Source: Kibdelosporangium banguiense (GTDB taxonomy: Bacteria > Actinomycetota > Actinomycetes > Mycobacteriales > Pseudonocardiaceae). From it: 64,000 nucleotides of DNA. The notes under the pieces were generated by a model that saw nothing but the letters and a program-made list of their open reading frames with translations, did no database searches and was not told the origin of the DNA. The position numbers and the translations under genes were made by a program. Positions 1-7,418 of the stretch are shown here, one piece after another; within the stretch, counting starts at the first letter, position 1, and each line of letters opens with the position of its first letter. Location: positions 3,051,203 to 3,115,202 of the forward strand of contig NZ_JAGINW010000001.1 of assembly GCF_017876405.1 (NCBI RefSeq), in the 5' to 3' direction.

Positions 1-54
1 GTTCAGGCGTTCCTGTCGGCGTTGAAAGACGTGGTCACGCGGCTGGGAAAGTGA
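1..54 (+). CDS. 3' end of an unidentified gene (partial)
   Basis: The first 54 bases read as an open frame ending VQAFLSALKDVVTRLGK and a TGA at 52-54. This would be the C-terminus of a gene that starts before the window and converges on the kinase gene, with only one base between the two stop codons. Seventeen residues are too few to name a family. The frame is inferred only from its lack of stops and the tight convergent spacing, so it could be chance. Confidence 0.4.
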   Translation, partial: VQAFLSALKDVVTRLGK

Positions 55-55
55 G

Positions 56-1705
56 TCAGCCCGCGCCGCTGCGGAAATTGTCGATCATCAGCTTGCCGCC
101 CTGGTTGACCACGGTGAACGTGTAGGGCTCGCTGGTGGTGCCGCCGCCGTTCTTCTTGGTGAAGCGCACAGTGCCACGGACCTGGCCGTTTTCGCCCTCG
201 ACGACGTCAACGATCTTGACGTCGTCGAACCGGGCGTAGAAGTCGAAGAAACCCTGCCTGCCGCCGGAGAGGCCCTGCGCTCTGGGCGTCAGCAGGGCCC
301 AGGCCTCCTCGGGCTTCTCCGGCAACAGGTCGTAGTACTGGGAGATGAATTGCCCGGCGTTGTCCAGATTCGCGTCCGGATTGGAGGAACTGGTCGTCGT
401 CGAGGGAGCGGTCGTCGGGGTCGACGCCTTGGTCGTCGGTTTGGGCGTCGTTGTCTGCGTCACGACGACTGTTGTCGTTGCCGGAGGCAGCTGGGTGGCG
501 GGGTTCGGGGACGCGTTGGTGGGGTTCGACTTGTTCGTGAACAGGCTCGCGACCAGGACGCCGATAGCGGCCGCGCCGACGATGGCCAGAACCGTCAGCA
601 CGATCTTGCGGACGTCCCGCTTGGATCTTGGCTCGCCTGGGTGGTGCAGCTCGCGGGAGGCCGGTCGCATCGGCGGCTGCGTCGGCGGCGGACCTGGCGG
701 GCCGCCCATCTGCAGGCCGCCGGGAGGGGTTCTTCGTGGGTCGGACAGCGGGTTCGCGTCCAGCCGGGTGATCGGGTGGTTCGGCGACGGCACCGGCGGC
801 ACAGGCGGTGCCGGGGGCTGGATCCGGTTGCTGACCGTCGGGCCGTCGTAGTTGCCGGTCAGCAGGCCAGGCGGAATCGGGCGGCCGGCAGCGATCGCGG
901 CCAGCGCCTCCTTGGCAGCCGCCATTGTCGGCCGCTCTTCGGGCTCTGTGCGCAGCAGCCGCATCAGCAGCGCGGTCAACGGGCCCGCCTGCCGCGGCGG
1001 CGAGATCTTGCCAGCCGCGACCGCGTGTAGCAGCGCGAGCGTGTTCTCGCTCAGACCGAACGGCGAATGACCCTCGACGCAGATGTACAGCGTCGAGCCC
1101 AGGGAGAACACGTCCGACGCGGGCGTCGGCTCCATGCCCTTGGCGACCTCGGGCGCGAGGTACGCGGGCGTGCCCGCGAGCATGCCTGTCGCGGTCACCG
1201 TCACGTCGCCGACCGCACGCGAGATACCGAAGTCTGTGATCTTGACTGAGCCGTCGTCACCGAGCAGCACGTTCGCCGGCTTGATGTCCCGGTGCACGAT
1301 CCCGGCCGCATGCGCGGCGACCAGACCGGCCGCCACCTCGGTCCCGATCCTGGCCGCTTCCTGCGGCGACAGCGTGATCTTGTCGTCCAGCTCGGCCGCG
1401 AGGCTGCGGGACGGCAGGTACTCCATCACCAGCCAGGGCGAGCCGTCGTCGTCGACCACGTCATAGACCGTGATCGCGTTCGGATGCTGCAACCGGGCGG
1501 CGATCCGGCCCTCACGCATCGAGCGCAGCCGGCCTTCCTCAGCCTGCGCGGCACTCAGGCCCGGCTGCTGGAGGAGTTGTTTCACCGCGACCGTGCGGTG
1601 CAACCGCTCGTCCAGCGCCTGCCAGACGACGCCCATGGCGCCGCTGCCGATGCGCTGTCCCAGTCGGTATCGACCCGCCACCAGGCGGTCTTCGTCGGAG
1701 GGCAA
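56..1705 (-). CDS. PknB-like transmembrane Ser/Thr protein kinase
   Basis: Eukaryotic-type kinase of 549 residues. The kinase domain spans about residues 12-275, with the glycine loop IGSGAMGVV (19-27), catalytic Lys42, HRDIKPAN with Asp140, DFG with Asp158, and a TGMLAGTPAYLAPE activation segment. A Pro-rich juxtamembrane stretch leads to one membrane helix near 367-390, then a Thr/Pro-rich linker and an outer domain of about 100 residues. That domain (starting FISQYYDLLPEKPEEAWALL) resembles the outer domains of the proteins at 3432-4355 and 4521-5411. It has no PASTA repeats, so it is not orthologous to PknB itself. The start is TTG with GGGAG upstream, and the N-terminus aligns with that of the next kinase, which supports this choice. 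It probably senses something at the cell surface; substrates are unknown. Confidence 0.93.
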   Translation of the reverse strand: MPSDEDRLVAGRYRLGQRIGSGAMGVVWQALDERLHRTVAVKQLLQQPGLSAAQAEEGRLRSMREGRIAARLQHPNAITVYDVVDDDGSPWLVMEYLPSRSLAAELDDKITLSPQEAARIGTEVAAGLVAAHAAGIVHRDIKPANVLLGDDGSVKITDFGISRAVGDVTVTATGMLAGTPAYLAPEVAKGMEPTPASDVFSLGSTLYICVEGHSPFGLSENTLALLHAVAAGKISPPRQAGPLTALLMRLLRTEPEERPTMAAAKEALAAIAAGRPIPPGLLTGNYDGPTVSNRIQPPAPPVPPVPSPNHPITRLDANPLSDPRRTPPGGLQMGGPPGPPPTQPPMRPASRELHHPGEPRSKRDVRKIVLTVLAIVGAAAIGVLVASLFTNKSNPTNASPNPATQLPPATTTVVVTQTTTPKPTTKASTPTTAPSTTTSSSNPDANLDNAGQFISQYYDLLPEKPEEAWALLTPRAQGLSGGRQGFFDFYARFDDVKIVDVVEGENGQVRGTVRFTKKNGGGTTSEPYTFTVVNQGGKLMIDNFRSGAG

Positions 1706-1768
1706 CGCCTAACTCCCGTACGGCTCTGGATGTCTGCGACCGAGGAACTCTACATATGTGTCGTTTGA

Positions 1769-1800
1769 GGTGGCCCGAGGGTTGCTTGCTACGGGCCACC
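1769..1800 (-). terminator. Hairpin at the 3' end of the second kinase gene
   Basis: GGTGGCCCG at 1769-1777 pairs with CGGGCCACC at 1792-1800, a perfect 9-bp stem. It straddles the stop codon of the upstream kinase (1789-1791) and lies between the two same-strand kinase genes. It probably terminates the 1789-3123 transcript, so the distal kinase would need its own promoter. There is no strong U-tract, as is common in actinobacteria. Confidence 0.55.
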
Positions 1801-3123
1801 CGGTCCCGTGGGCGGATTCACCGACCCCGACGGCGGCGGGCTCGTCTTGGTGGTGGTTGTGGTGGTCGTTGTCGTGGTGGTGACGGTCGTCTTGCTCGCC
1901 GTCGTCTTCGGCGGATCGGACGGCTTGGCAGTCGACCTCGGCGTGGCTCGGCTCGTGGTCGTCTCCGTCGTCGTCTCAGTTGACGGCTCGGTGTAGGTCG
2001 ACGTAGGTGTCGAGCTGGTCGTCGTCTGGGAGCTGTTGACGTTCGACGGCTCTTGGCCGTTCTTGCCGTCGTTGTTGCTGGCCGCGATCAGCCAGCCGCC
2101 GAGCCCTAGGACGAGCGCGGCCATCACACCCGCCAGCACGTACGGCCGCTTCGAGGGCTTCTTCGGTGGTGGCGGCGGGACCATCGGCCGCACACCAGTG
2201 CGCGACCGGGGGGACTGCGGGGGGATCGCCCTGGTACGAGGGTCCGTGCCGGGGCCCTGGGCACCGGCGAACACCGTGCGCGCTTCGGGCACGTCAGGGT
2301 GGTCACCGCGGGCCACGGCCGCGAGCATGTCCCGGGCGTAGGCGGCGGTCGGGCGCTCCATGGCCTCTGTGGCCAGCAGCGCGAGCAGGACCGGGGTCAA
2401 CGGACCAGCCATCCGCGGCGGGTTGATCCGGCCGGCGGCGACGGCGTGCAGCAGGCCGAGCGTGTTCTCGCTCAGGCCGAACGGCGGCTCGCCCTCGACC
2501 GCCGCGTACAGCGTCGAACCGAGGGAGAAGATGTCTGTGGGCGGCGTCGGTTCCTTGCCGTAGGCCACCTCAGGCGCCAGATACGCCGGCGTACCCGCGA
2601 TCAGGCCGGTCTTGGTGACCGTCACGTCGTCGCTGGCGCGGGAGATACCGAAGTCGGTGATCTTCACTGAGCCGTTGTCGGCGAGCAGGATGTTACCGGG
2701 CTTGATGTCCCGGTGCACGATGCCCGCGGCATGCGCGGCGGCCAGAGCCGCGGCGATCTGCGCGCCGATGGCGGCGACCTCGAGCGGCGGCAGCGCGCCG
2801 CGCTCCTTCATCACCGCGGCCAGGCTCTGGCTCGGTACGTACTCCATCACCAGCCATGGCGCGCCATCGTCGTCGACGACGTCGAAGACCGTCACAGCGT
2901 TCGGGTGGTGCAGCTTGGCGGCGATCCGGCCCTCGCGCTGGACACGCTCGAGGGCTTCCTCGATCTCGTCCTGGGACAGCCCGGTCTGCAGCAGAACCTG
3001 CTTGACCGCGACGACGCGGTTCAATCGCTCGTCCCGCGCCTGCCAGACCACCCCCATGGCGCCGGTGCCGATGCGATGCACGAGCCGGTAGCGACCGGCT
3101 ACCAGTCGGCCTTCGTCGCTCAC
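1789..3123 (-). CDS. PknB-like transmembrane Ser/Thr protein kinase
   Basis: Paralogue of the neighbouring kinase, 444 residues. The kinase domain has the glycine loop IGTGAMGVV, Lys41, HRDIKPGN with Asp139, DFG with Asp157, and AGTPAYLAPE. A poly-Pro juxtamembrane run (PMVPPPPPKK) precedes one membrane helix (VLAGVMAALVLGLGGWLIAAS). The outer part is only a low-complexity Thr/Ser/Pro tail with a run of about 12 Thr and no folded sensor domain, unlike its neighbour. The start is GTG with a strong AAGGAGG about 6 bases upstream. The kinase domain is highly similar to the distal paralogue, indicating tandem duplication followed by divergence of the outer part. Confidence 0.93.
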   Translation of the reverse strand: MSDEGRLVAGRYRLVHRIGTGAMGVVWQARDERLNRVVAVKQVLLQTGLSQDEIEEALERVQREGRIAAKLHHPNAVTVFDVVDDDGAPWLVMEYVPSQSLAAVMKERGALPPLEVAAIGAQIAAALAAAHAAGIVHRDIKPGNILLADNGSVKITDFGISRASDDVTVTKTGLIAGTPAYLAPEVAYGKEPTPPTDIFSLGSTLYAAVEGEPPFGLSENTLGLLHAVAAGRINPPRMAGPLTPVLLALLATEAMERPTAAYARDMLAAVARGDHPDVPEARTVFAGAQGPGTDPRTRAIPPQSPRSRTGVRPMVPPPPPKKPSKRPYVLAGVMAALVLGLGGWLIAASNNDGKNGQEPSNVNSSQTTTSSTPTSTYTEPSTETTTETTTSRATPRSTAKPSDPPKTTASKTTVTTTTTTTTTTTKTSPPPSGSVNPPTGPGGP

Positions 3124-3431
3124 GACACCTCCTTGCCCGCGAACAGCTCGCAGGCGATATTCCCTGACAGGCGGATAACCCCGTAACCGCTATTGCGCTC
3201 TCGTAGCCCGATAGCCGCCTCCAGGCTATGCGCTCACTCGTCGCGCTTGGCCACAAGACCGTTACCTGGACACGAGGCACACCAGCGTTACGTAGCACCC
3301 CGCTCCGCGATTGAGACCAACGCCACAACCGGCCCTATCCCTCGGGCGTGCCCAGCTTAGCCCGAACGGGGGGCGGGTTGGTGACGCGAGGTACGACCCG
3401 GCCCAATCGGGCGTCATCAATTCGGAGAGTG
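3124..3431. other. Intergenic region upstream of the kinase gene
   Basis: About 308 bases without a convincing ORF. It holds the AAGGAGG ribosome-binding site of the kinase next to 3123 and presumably that gene's promoter on the minus strand. I see no strong repeat or hairpin. Confidence 0.5.
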
Positions 3432-4355
3432 TCAGGATCGTTGCGCCGAGATGATCTCCGCTCCGGTGATCCGCTGTGGGATGCCGTCAGTGACCCTGAG
3501 CAGCTGCTGAACCCGTGCTTTGCCGCCGTCGGGCAGCATCATGTGCACGATCGCCAGCAACTCTCCGTCACCGCGCTTCTGCACGTCGACCACGTCGATC
3601 GAGCGCACCTGCGTCCACGAGTCCACGAACTGGGACAGATCGGACTGCCGCAGCGTGCCGTCGAGCAGGCCCAGCGCCTTGGCCGGCTGCTCGGCCAGCA
3701 GCTTGTAGTAGCGCCTGACCAGCTCGGTGTCGATCGGGTTCGGGTCCTCGGCGACGGGCGCCACCTGCGTGTCCACGCCCTCGTTGCCCTTGTCCACCGC
3801 ACGGCGGCCCGGGCTGGAGTTGTCGACCGTGGCCGCGGCGCTGCCCTTGTTGGGCGCGGGCAACTCGGTGGTCATCCTGGGCGCGTTGGCCGCGCCGAGG
3901 GTGAAGAGGTTCGGCAGCAGCGCCTGCTCGTTGGTCATCTCGGCCACGGGGCGCGACACGGCGCCCGCGTCGGCCTGACGACGGGAGTTGATGATCGACG
4001 CGGTGGCGATCGAGGCACAGAGCACGGCGGTGGCGACGCCGAGACCGGCGAGTTTGGCCAGTTGCCTGGTGCGGGCCGGTGGCCTGCGGTGCGAACTCGG
4101 CGGCGGAACGGGAACCGGGCTGGGAGCGGGAGCGGACTCGACCGGCTCCATCGGTTCGGTGGTCTCCGAAGAGAGCACTGTGTTCGCCGAGGTCACCACG
4201 GTCTCGGCGGTGTCCGCGAGGCCGGCGGGCATCTCCACGGTGACGGCGTCGTCGCGGGGTGGTACGTGAACCGGGGTCGGCCGGTTCTTCATCAGCTCCG
4301 CAACGGTGATCGCTCCGGCTCTGATGTGCCGGCGACCAGACGTCGGACGCTCCAC
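3432..4355 (-). CDS. Single-pass membrane protein with kinase-like outer domain
   Basis: 307 residues, type II topology: a cytoplasmic Pro-rich N-terminus of about 108 residues, one membrane helix (LAGLGVATAVLCASIATASII), then an outer region. The outer C-terminal domain (IDTELVRRYYKLLAEQPAKAL, followed by GLLDG) parallels the outer domain of the kinase at 56-1705: a Tyr-Tyr helix, then an A-LL motif, then SIDVVDV versus KIVDVV. The N-terminus carries AGAITVAELMKNR, a short VAEL-type motif that I recall from many actinobacterial membrane proteins. The start is GTG with AAGGAAG seven bases upstream. Function is unknown; from position and shared domain it may work with the kinases. Confidence 0.8.
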   Translation of the reverse strand: MERPTSGRRHIRAGAITVAELMKNRPTPVHVPPRDDAVTVEMPAGLADTAETVVTSANTVLSSETTEPMEPVESAPAPSPVPVPPPSSHRRPPARTRQLAKLAGLGVATAVLCASIATASIINSRRQADAGAVSRPVAEMTNEQALLPNLFTLGAANAPRMTTELPAPNKGSAAATVDNSSPGRRAVDKGNEGVDTQVAPVAEDPNPIDTELVRRYYKLLAEQPAKALGLLDGTLRQSDLSQFVDSWTQVRSIDVVDVQKRGDGELLAIVHMMLPDGGKARVQQLLRVTDGIPQRITGAEIISAQRS

Positions 4356-4520
4356 TGGGTTACTTCCTTGCGTGTGTGTTGCCTTCGGGTCCTGCTAGCC
4401 GGGCTCACTGTGTGCCACTCCGTGTTCACCCGTTCAGGGGAGGTATTGGCACTGCGTGTAGCTCGACTGGGCCAGCGGTGACCGCCAGCACTCTGGGTAT
4501 CGGCCCGTTGGGGGCCGGAC

Positions 4521-5411
4521 TTAATGGGTAACTTCAGAACTGATCTTCGGATTGCTGCCGGAGGTGAATTTCAGGCGTCTGCGCTCGACGAACGTGGAGC
4601 CATCCGTCTTGGTGATCTTCACCTCACTGACCGTCGTGCCCTGGTTGGGATCGATGTTGATCCGCCGGACCTCGACCGACTGGATGCCGGAATAGCGCTG
4701 CCTGAAGGCCTGCTCACCCTGGCTCTGCATCTCTCCGGTGGTCATCTGGTAGGCCGCGCCGGGGTTCTTGGTGACCTGTGCGTAGAACGTCTCGGTCCGG
4801 TCGCCGATCTCTTTCGGGTCATTGGTGGCGAACGCCCGTTTGGGTGTCGTCTGGCGGACCGGTGGCACGAACGGGGGTGGCTGCTCGATCGAGGTACTCG
4901 GGACCGGCGGGACCAGGGGCGCCATGGTCACCTGCCGGCCACTGCTGTTCGGACTGCGGCGGGCCGGCGTCGGCGCCACTGTCGAGCGTTCGGGACTGCG
5001 GGTGGTCGCGGCCGGCTTCGGCGGCGCCGTGACGGCCGGCGGGGTGGGCGAGTCGAGGAAGACCGGCAGGCTCGGGTAGCCGGGCAGGGCGTCGATGGTG
5101 TCGGTGTTCTTCGGCCTGCCCACCAGCGAGGCGGTCGCGAACATCAGGCCGAACACCACGAGCAGCGAGGCGCCGACGGCGAACCACGCGGCCCGGCGCC
5201 AGGTGCTCGGCGGCGTGACCGTGGCCGGGATGGTGCCGAGGTCGAACTTCCGCAGACCGGGCACGGTCGTCTCGAGCAGGGTCGGCGGCGGGATCCGGAC
5301 CGCCGGTTCGGGGGCGGCGTGTGCGGGCGCGTGTGGGTGGAGGACCTCGGGCGTCCAGGTGCCGGAGTGGTGCCGGTGGCGTCCCGTTTCGTTGTGCTCC
5401 CCGCTGGTCAT
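4521..5411 (-). CDS. Single-pass membrane protein with kinase-like outer domain
   Basis: About 296 residues, architecture as in the gene at 3432-4355: a soluble N-terminus, one helix (AAWFAVGASLLVVFGLMFATASLVG), a Pro/Thr/Ser-rich linker, and a C-terminal outer domain starting IGDRTETFYAQVTKNPGAAY. That domain again shows the helix, AY/AL motif, VEVRRI strand and a TKTDGST hairpin equivalent to FTKKNGGGT in the kinase. I chose the ATG at 5411 because AGAAGGG lies upstream of it; the frame stays open to 5462 with weaker starts. Function is unknown. It is the third protein in 5.4 kb with this outer domain. Confidence 0.75.
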   Translation of the reverse strand: MTSGEHNETGRHRHHSGTWTPEVLHPHAPAHAAPEPAVRIPPPTLLETTVPGLRKFDLGTIPATVTPPSTWRRAAWFAVGASLLVVFGLMFATASLVGRPKNTDTIDALPGYPSLPVFLDSPTPPAVTAPPKPAATTRSPERSTVAPTPARRSPNSSGRQVTMAPLVPPVPSTSIEQPPPFVPPVRQTTPKRAFATNDPKEIGDRTETFYAQVTKNPGAAYQMTTGEMQSQGEQAFRQRYSGIQSVEVRRINIDPNQGTTVSEVKITKTDGSTFVERRRLKFTSGSNPKISSEVTH

Positions 5412-5633
5412 GCTCTTGTGACCCTTCTCACTGCCGGTCATGACGTGACTACTCAAGATCACGGCATGGCGGCTGCCAGGAGGGTGACGGCCAGGGGGAG
5501 ATCAGGCGCGGGTCGGATACTCACCTACGCCAGCGTAGGGTGTTCCGGTTCACACATAAACGCTGGTAGGACCCCAAAAAAGACACCACACGACCGGGTG
5601 AAATTCCTTGACAGTCCGTGCCATCCGGACCGG

Positions 5634-5939
5634 TCAGGAATCCGTTTTGTACTTCTTCTGGGTGGACTCGAGCGACTTCAGGGCCACCGCGCCGGAGCCA
5701 CCACCGATCAGGATCGCGAGGATGTCCACGAAGCCGTCGCCACCGGTGAGCAACAGCCCGAGCAGGGCTCCGGCCGTCGTCACACCGGCGATCGGCCAGC
5801 GGCTGCGGACGTAGTTCGCGATGGGCGTGCCCCCCGCCCGCTTGGACGCCGCCGAGTTCAGCAGCGCCAAGTACCCAGCGTGGGCGAGCGTGGCGACGAG
5901 GGCCACGATGACGATGATCACGGCGATCAGATCAAGCAT
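5634..5939 (-). CDS. Small two-helix membrane protein
   Basis: 101 residues with an N-terminal helix ([27 protein letters not shown]), a short basic loop and a second helix pair ([15 protein letters not shown]-type stretch and [16 protein letters not shown]), ending KKYKTDS. A TGGAG motif precedes the ATG. I do not recognise the family. It lies between the kinase cluster and the chorismate mutase gene on the same strand, with gaps on both sides, so it is probably transcribed alone. Confidence 0.6.
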   Translation of the reverse strand: MLDLIAVIIVIVALVATLAHAGYLALLNSAASKRAGGTPIANYVRSRWPIAGVTTAGALLGLLLTGGDGFVDILAILIGGGSGAVALKSLESTQKKYKTDS

Positions 5940-6003
5940 GACTCCAGTGTGCCCGTTGTCGCGCCGTCACGGATGGGTGATCGCCCTGATATTCGCCGGA
6001 ATG

Positions 6004-6279
6004 TCACCGGCCGAGCCGGCCACGCCCCAGATTCAGCAGTGCCATCGCCAGCTGCCTGCCCTCCGGGCCCAGGTCGCGGTAGCGGGCCAGGACGTCCATC
6101 TCCCGGTTGTAGACGATGCGCGGGCCACCCGCGGCCATCCGTGCCGCGCCGATCGTCTGGGACACCTCCACGCGCCGTTTCACCAGGCGGAGGATCTCGG
6201 CGTCCAGCCAGTCGATCTCCTCACGCAACGCGTTGATGTCGGGCGTGGGGGTGGTCTCGTTCTCGGTCGTGGGGGTCAT
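6004..6279 (-). CDS. Chorismate mutase, AroQ-delta type
   Basis: 91 residues, converting chorismate to prephenate, the branch point to Phe and Tyr. The all-helical AroQ pattern is visible: the ALREEIDWLDAEILRLVKRR helix, then TIGAARM, then VYNREMDVLARY with the Arg59-Glu60 pair. The C-terminus LGRGRLGR matches the RLGRGRL-type tail I recall for the M. tuberculosis enzyme (Rv0948c), which needs complex formation with DAHP synthase for full activity. The ATG at 6279 has AGGACGAG upstream. The frame continues far upstream with non-coding sequence, so the short form is correct. Its promoter-proximal leader contains the attenuator and leader peptide at 6326-6434. pcrA lies divergently 1.1 kb away, as in mycobacteria. 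Confidence 0.93.
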   Translation of the reverse strand: MTPTTENETTPTPDINALREEIDWLDAEILRLVKRRVEVSQTIGAARMAAGGPRIVYNREMDVLARYRDLGPEGRQLAMALLNLGRGRLGR

Positions 6280-6325
6280 CGGCTCGTCCTGTCTGGGCAG
6301 TGGAGGCCTGGCCCCGGGAGAACGA

Positions 6326-6406
6326 AGCCCCCGGGTCCGAGGACTCCGGGGGCTCGTGGTGTCTGCTGGCGTCAGAGAACCACGGGAGCCGGAGTCCGGG
6401 TCCCGT
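6326..6406 (-). promoter_or_regulatory. Transcription attenuator of the chorismate mutase gene
   Basis: Two strong hairpins occur in minus-strand transcript order. Hairpin 1 (6406-6382) pairs ACGGGA-C-CCGG with CCGG-C-TCCCGT. Hairpin 2 (6354-6326) pairs AGCCCCCGG with CCGGGGGCT, extended by GTCC/GGAC in the loop, followed by CTTCGTTCTC. The segment GGACTCCGG of hairpin 1 (6389-6397) is a perfect 9-base complement of CCGGAGTCC in the 5' arm of hairpin 2 (6341-6349), giving a competing antiterminator. This is the 1:2, 2:3, 3:4 arrangement of ribosome-mediated attenuation. The aromatic leader codons at 6390s-6420s sit just before hairpin 1. Termination strength is inferred. Confidence 0.82.
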
Positions 6407-6434
6407 AGAAAAAGTAAAAGCGCTCTGTCCGCAC
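6372..6434 (-). CDS. Phe/Tyr leader peptide of the attenuator
   Basis: A 20-codon ORF: GTG at 6434-6432, then five consecutive aromatic codons TTT TAC TTT TTC TAC (F-Y-F-F-Y), ending at TGA 6374-6372 inside the attenuator. Two TTT codons in a genome that strongly prefers C in third positions suggests deliberate slow codons. An AAGATGG motif lies about 7 bases before the GTG. Ribosome stalling on scarce Phe- or Tyr-tRNA would cover segment 1 and favour the antiterminator, allowing chorismate mutase transcription. It is far too short for normal ORF calling. Confidence 0.8.
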   Translation of the reverse strand: MRTERFYFFYGTRTPAPVVL

Positions 6435-6482
6435 GCGGCCATCTTGACACAGAACGCCGTCGTGCGTCGACCCGGGAGCAGA

Positions 6483-7139
6483 TCACCCGCTCGTCACGAC
6501 CTCCCGTGGCATGGATTCGCCGTCGGCGGCGATACGGGCCGGCTTGTCCAGCCGGCGCAGCACCTTGGACATGACGATCCCGCCGATCACGATCCCGCCG
6601 GCGACCATCGCGAACGACACCACGCTCGGGTCGACGAACTGGCTCGCCCCGGAGAGCGCGGCCCCGACCGCGGTCCACAGGGCGGCCCAGACGACCGCGG
6701 ACGCCGCCGCGTACGCGCTGAATTTGCGCAGCGGCATCCGCAGCGCGCCGGCGAGCACAGGCGCGAGCGTGTGCGCCACCGACACGAACCTGGCGGTCAC
6801 CAACAGCCATCCGCCTGATTCCCCGACCAGACGTTCGGCCTGCTCCCAGCGCTTGGGCCCGGCCTTGCGACCGACCCAGCCGTGTTTGATCGCCGGCCCC
6901 GACCAGCGACCGATGGCGTACCCACCCAACTGGCCCGCGAGGCATCCCGCGGCCGCCACCACCCCGGCGAGCGGCGACCACGACACGTGCAACACCCCGA
7001 TGCACGCGCCCACAAGCACTTCCCCGGGCAGGACCACGCCGATGACGACGCTGGTCTCGAGGAACGACAGCACGAAGATGGTCACCAGCACCGCGACCGG
7101 TGAGAGTGCGGTCAGATCTGGCATCAGCCCTTCGAACAC
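6483..7139 (-). CDS. DedA-family membrane protein
   Basis: 218 residues of the DedA/SNARE-associated (VTT) family, now linked to lipid-carrier flipping in the cytoplasmic membrane. Typical features: an N-terminal hydrophobic helix, E-(T)-x-x-x-x-x-x-PGE with FLETSVVIGVVLPGE, a glycine-rich GQLGGYAIGRWSG segment, and the conserved ARFVSVAHTLAPVLAGALRMPLRKF, in which the R of ARF and the following P/G are family hallmarks. The start is GTG with GGGGACGGGGAC immediately upstream; an ATG five codons later is possible. It lies upstream of the chorismate mutase leader on the same strand and may be transcribed separately. Confidence 0.88.
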   Translation of the reverse strand: MFEGLMPDLTALSPVAVLVTIFVLSFLETSVVIGVVLPGEVLVGACIGVLHVSWSPLAGVVAAAGCLAGQLGGYAIGRWSGPAIKHGWVGRKAGPKRWEQAERLVGESGGWLLVTARFVSVAHTLAPVLAGALRMPLRKFSAYAAASAVVWAALWTAVGAALSGASQFVDPSVVSFAMVAGGIVIGGIVMSKVLRRLDKPARIAADGESMPREVVTSG

Positions 7140-7250
7140 GTCCCCGTCCCCCGTCTGTTCGTCGTCGTCAACTCCTCACTGAAGACTGTCGCCCGCGGTT
7201 GGCGAATGGATCAGGGATGGTCCCCGGAAAACCCCGGAAACCAGCCCTGA

Positions 7251-7328
7251 ACACCCGGTGAAGACCCCCGGCTGTACCGCTGTCCGGGTGTAACCACCGG
7301 GAAGCTAGTTCGATTCCCGGCGAACTAG
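7251..7328. promoter_or_regulatory. Paired inverted repeats upstream of pcrA
   Basis: Two inverted repeats lie in the divergent region between the DedA gene and pcrA. ACACCCGG (7251-7258) pairs with CCGGGTGT (7284-7291). CTAGTTCG (7305-7312) pairs with CGAACTAG (7321-7328), with an 8-base loop. The second could be an operator or an RNA hairpin. It is not a LexA box, because the half-sites are in the opposite order (GTTC...GAAC). Function is unknown. Confidence 0.4.
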
Positions 7329-7418
7329 GCAGGATTGCGCCACGGTTCCGAAGTTGATCTGCACACCTGTGCGAGTCTGATGCGGGGTTTGTCGGTGGGG
7401 CGGGTACCTTTGTTCGCG

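Noticed and set aside
1851-1900. Microsatellite-like run of GTT/GTG repeats
   Set aside because: It simply encodes the poly-Thr tail of the second kinase and is in frame throughout.
4524-6236. 570-codon plus-strand frame across the membrane protein genes
   Set aside because: Composition is antisense-like (R/G/H-rich) and it crosses several gene boundaries; the minus-strand genes have membrane helices and good ribosome sites.
6004-7005. Long 333-codon minus-strand frame containing chorismate mutase
   Set aside because: Only the last 91 codons encode protein; the upstream part runs antiparallel in frame through the attenuator and the DedA gene with Arg/Gly-rich shadow composition.
7301-7330. 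GTTCGATTCCCGG-like segment resembling a tRNA T-arm
   Set aside because: The flanking bases form only a self-complementary CTAGTTCG...CGAACTAG; no acceptor stem, D-arm or anticodon arm can be drawn around it.
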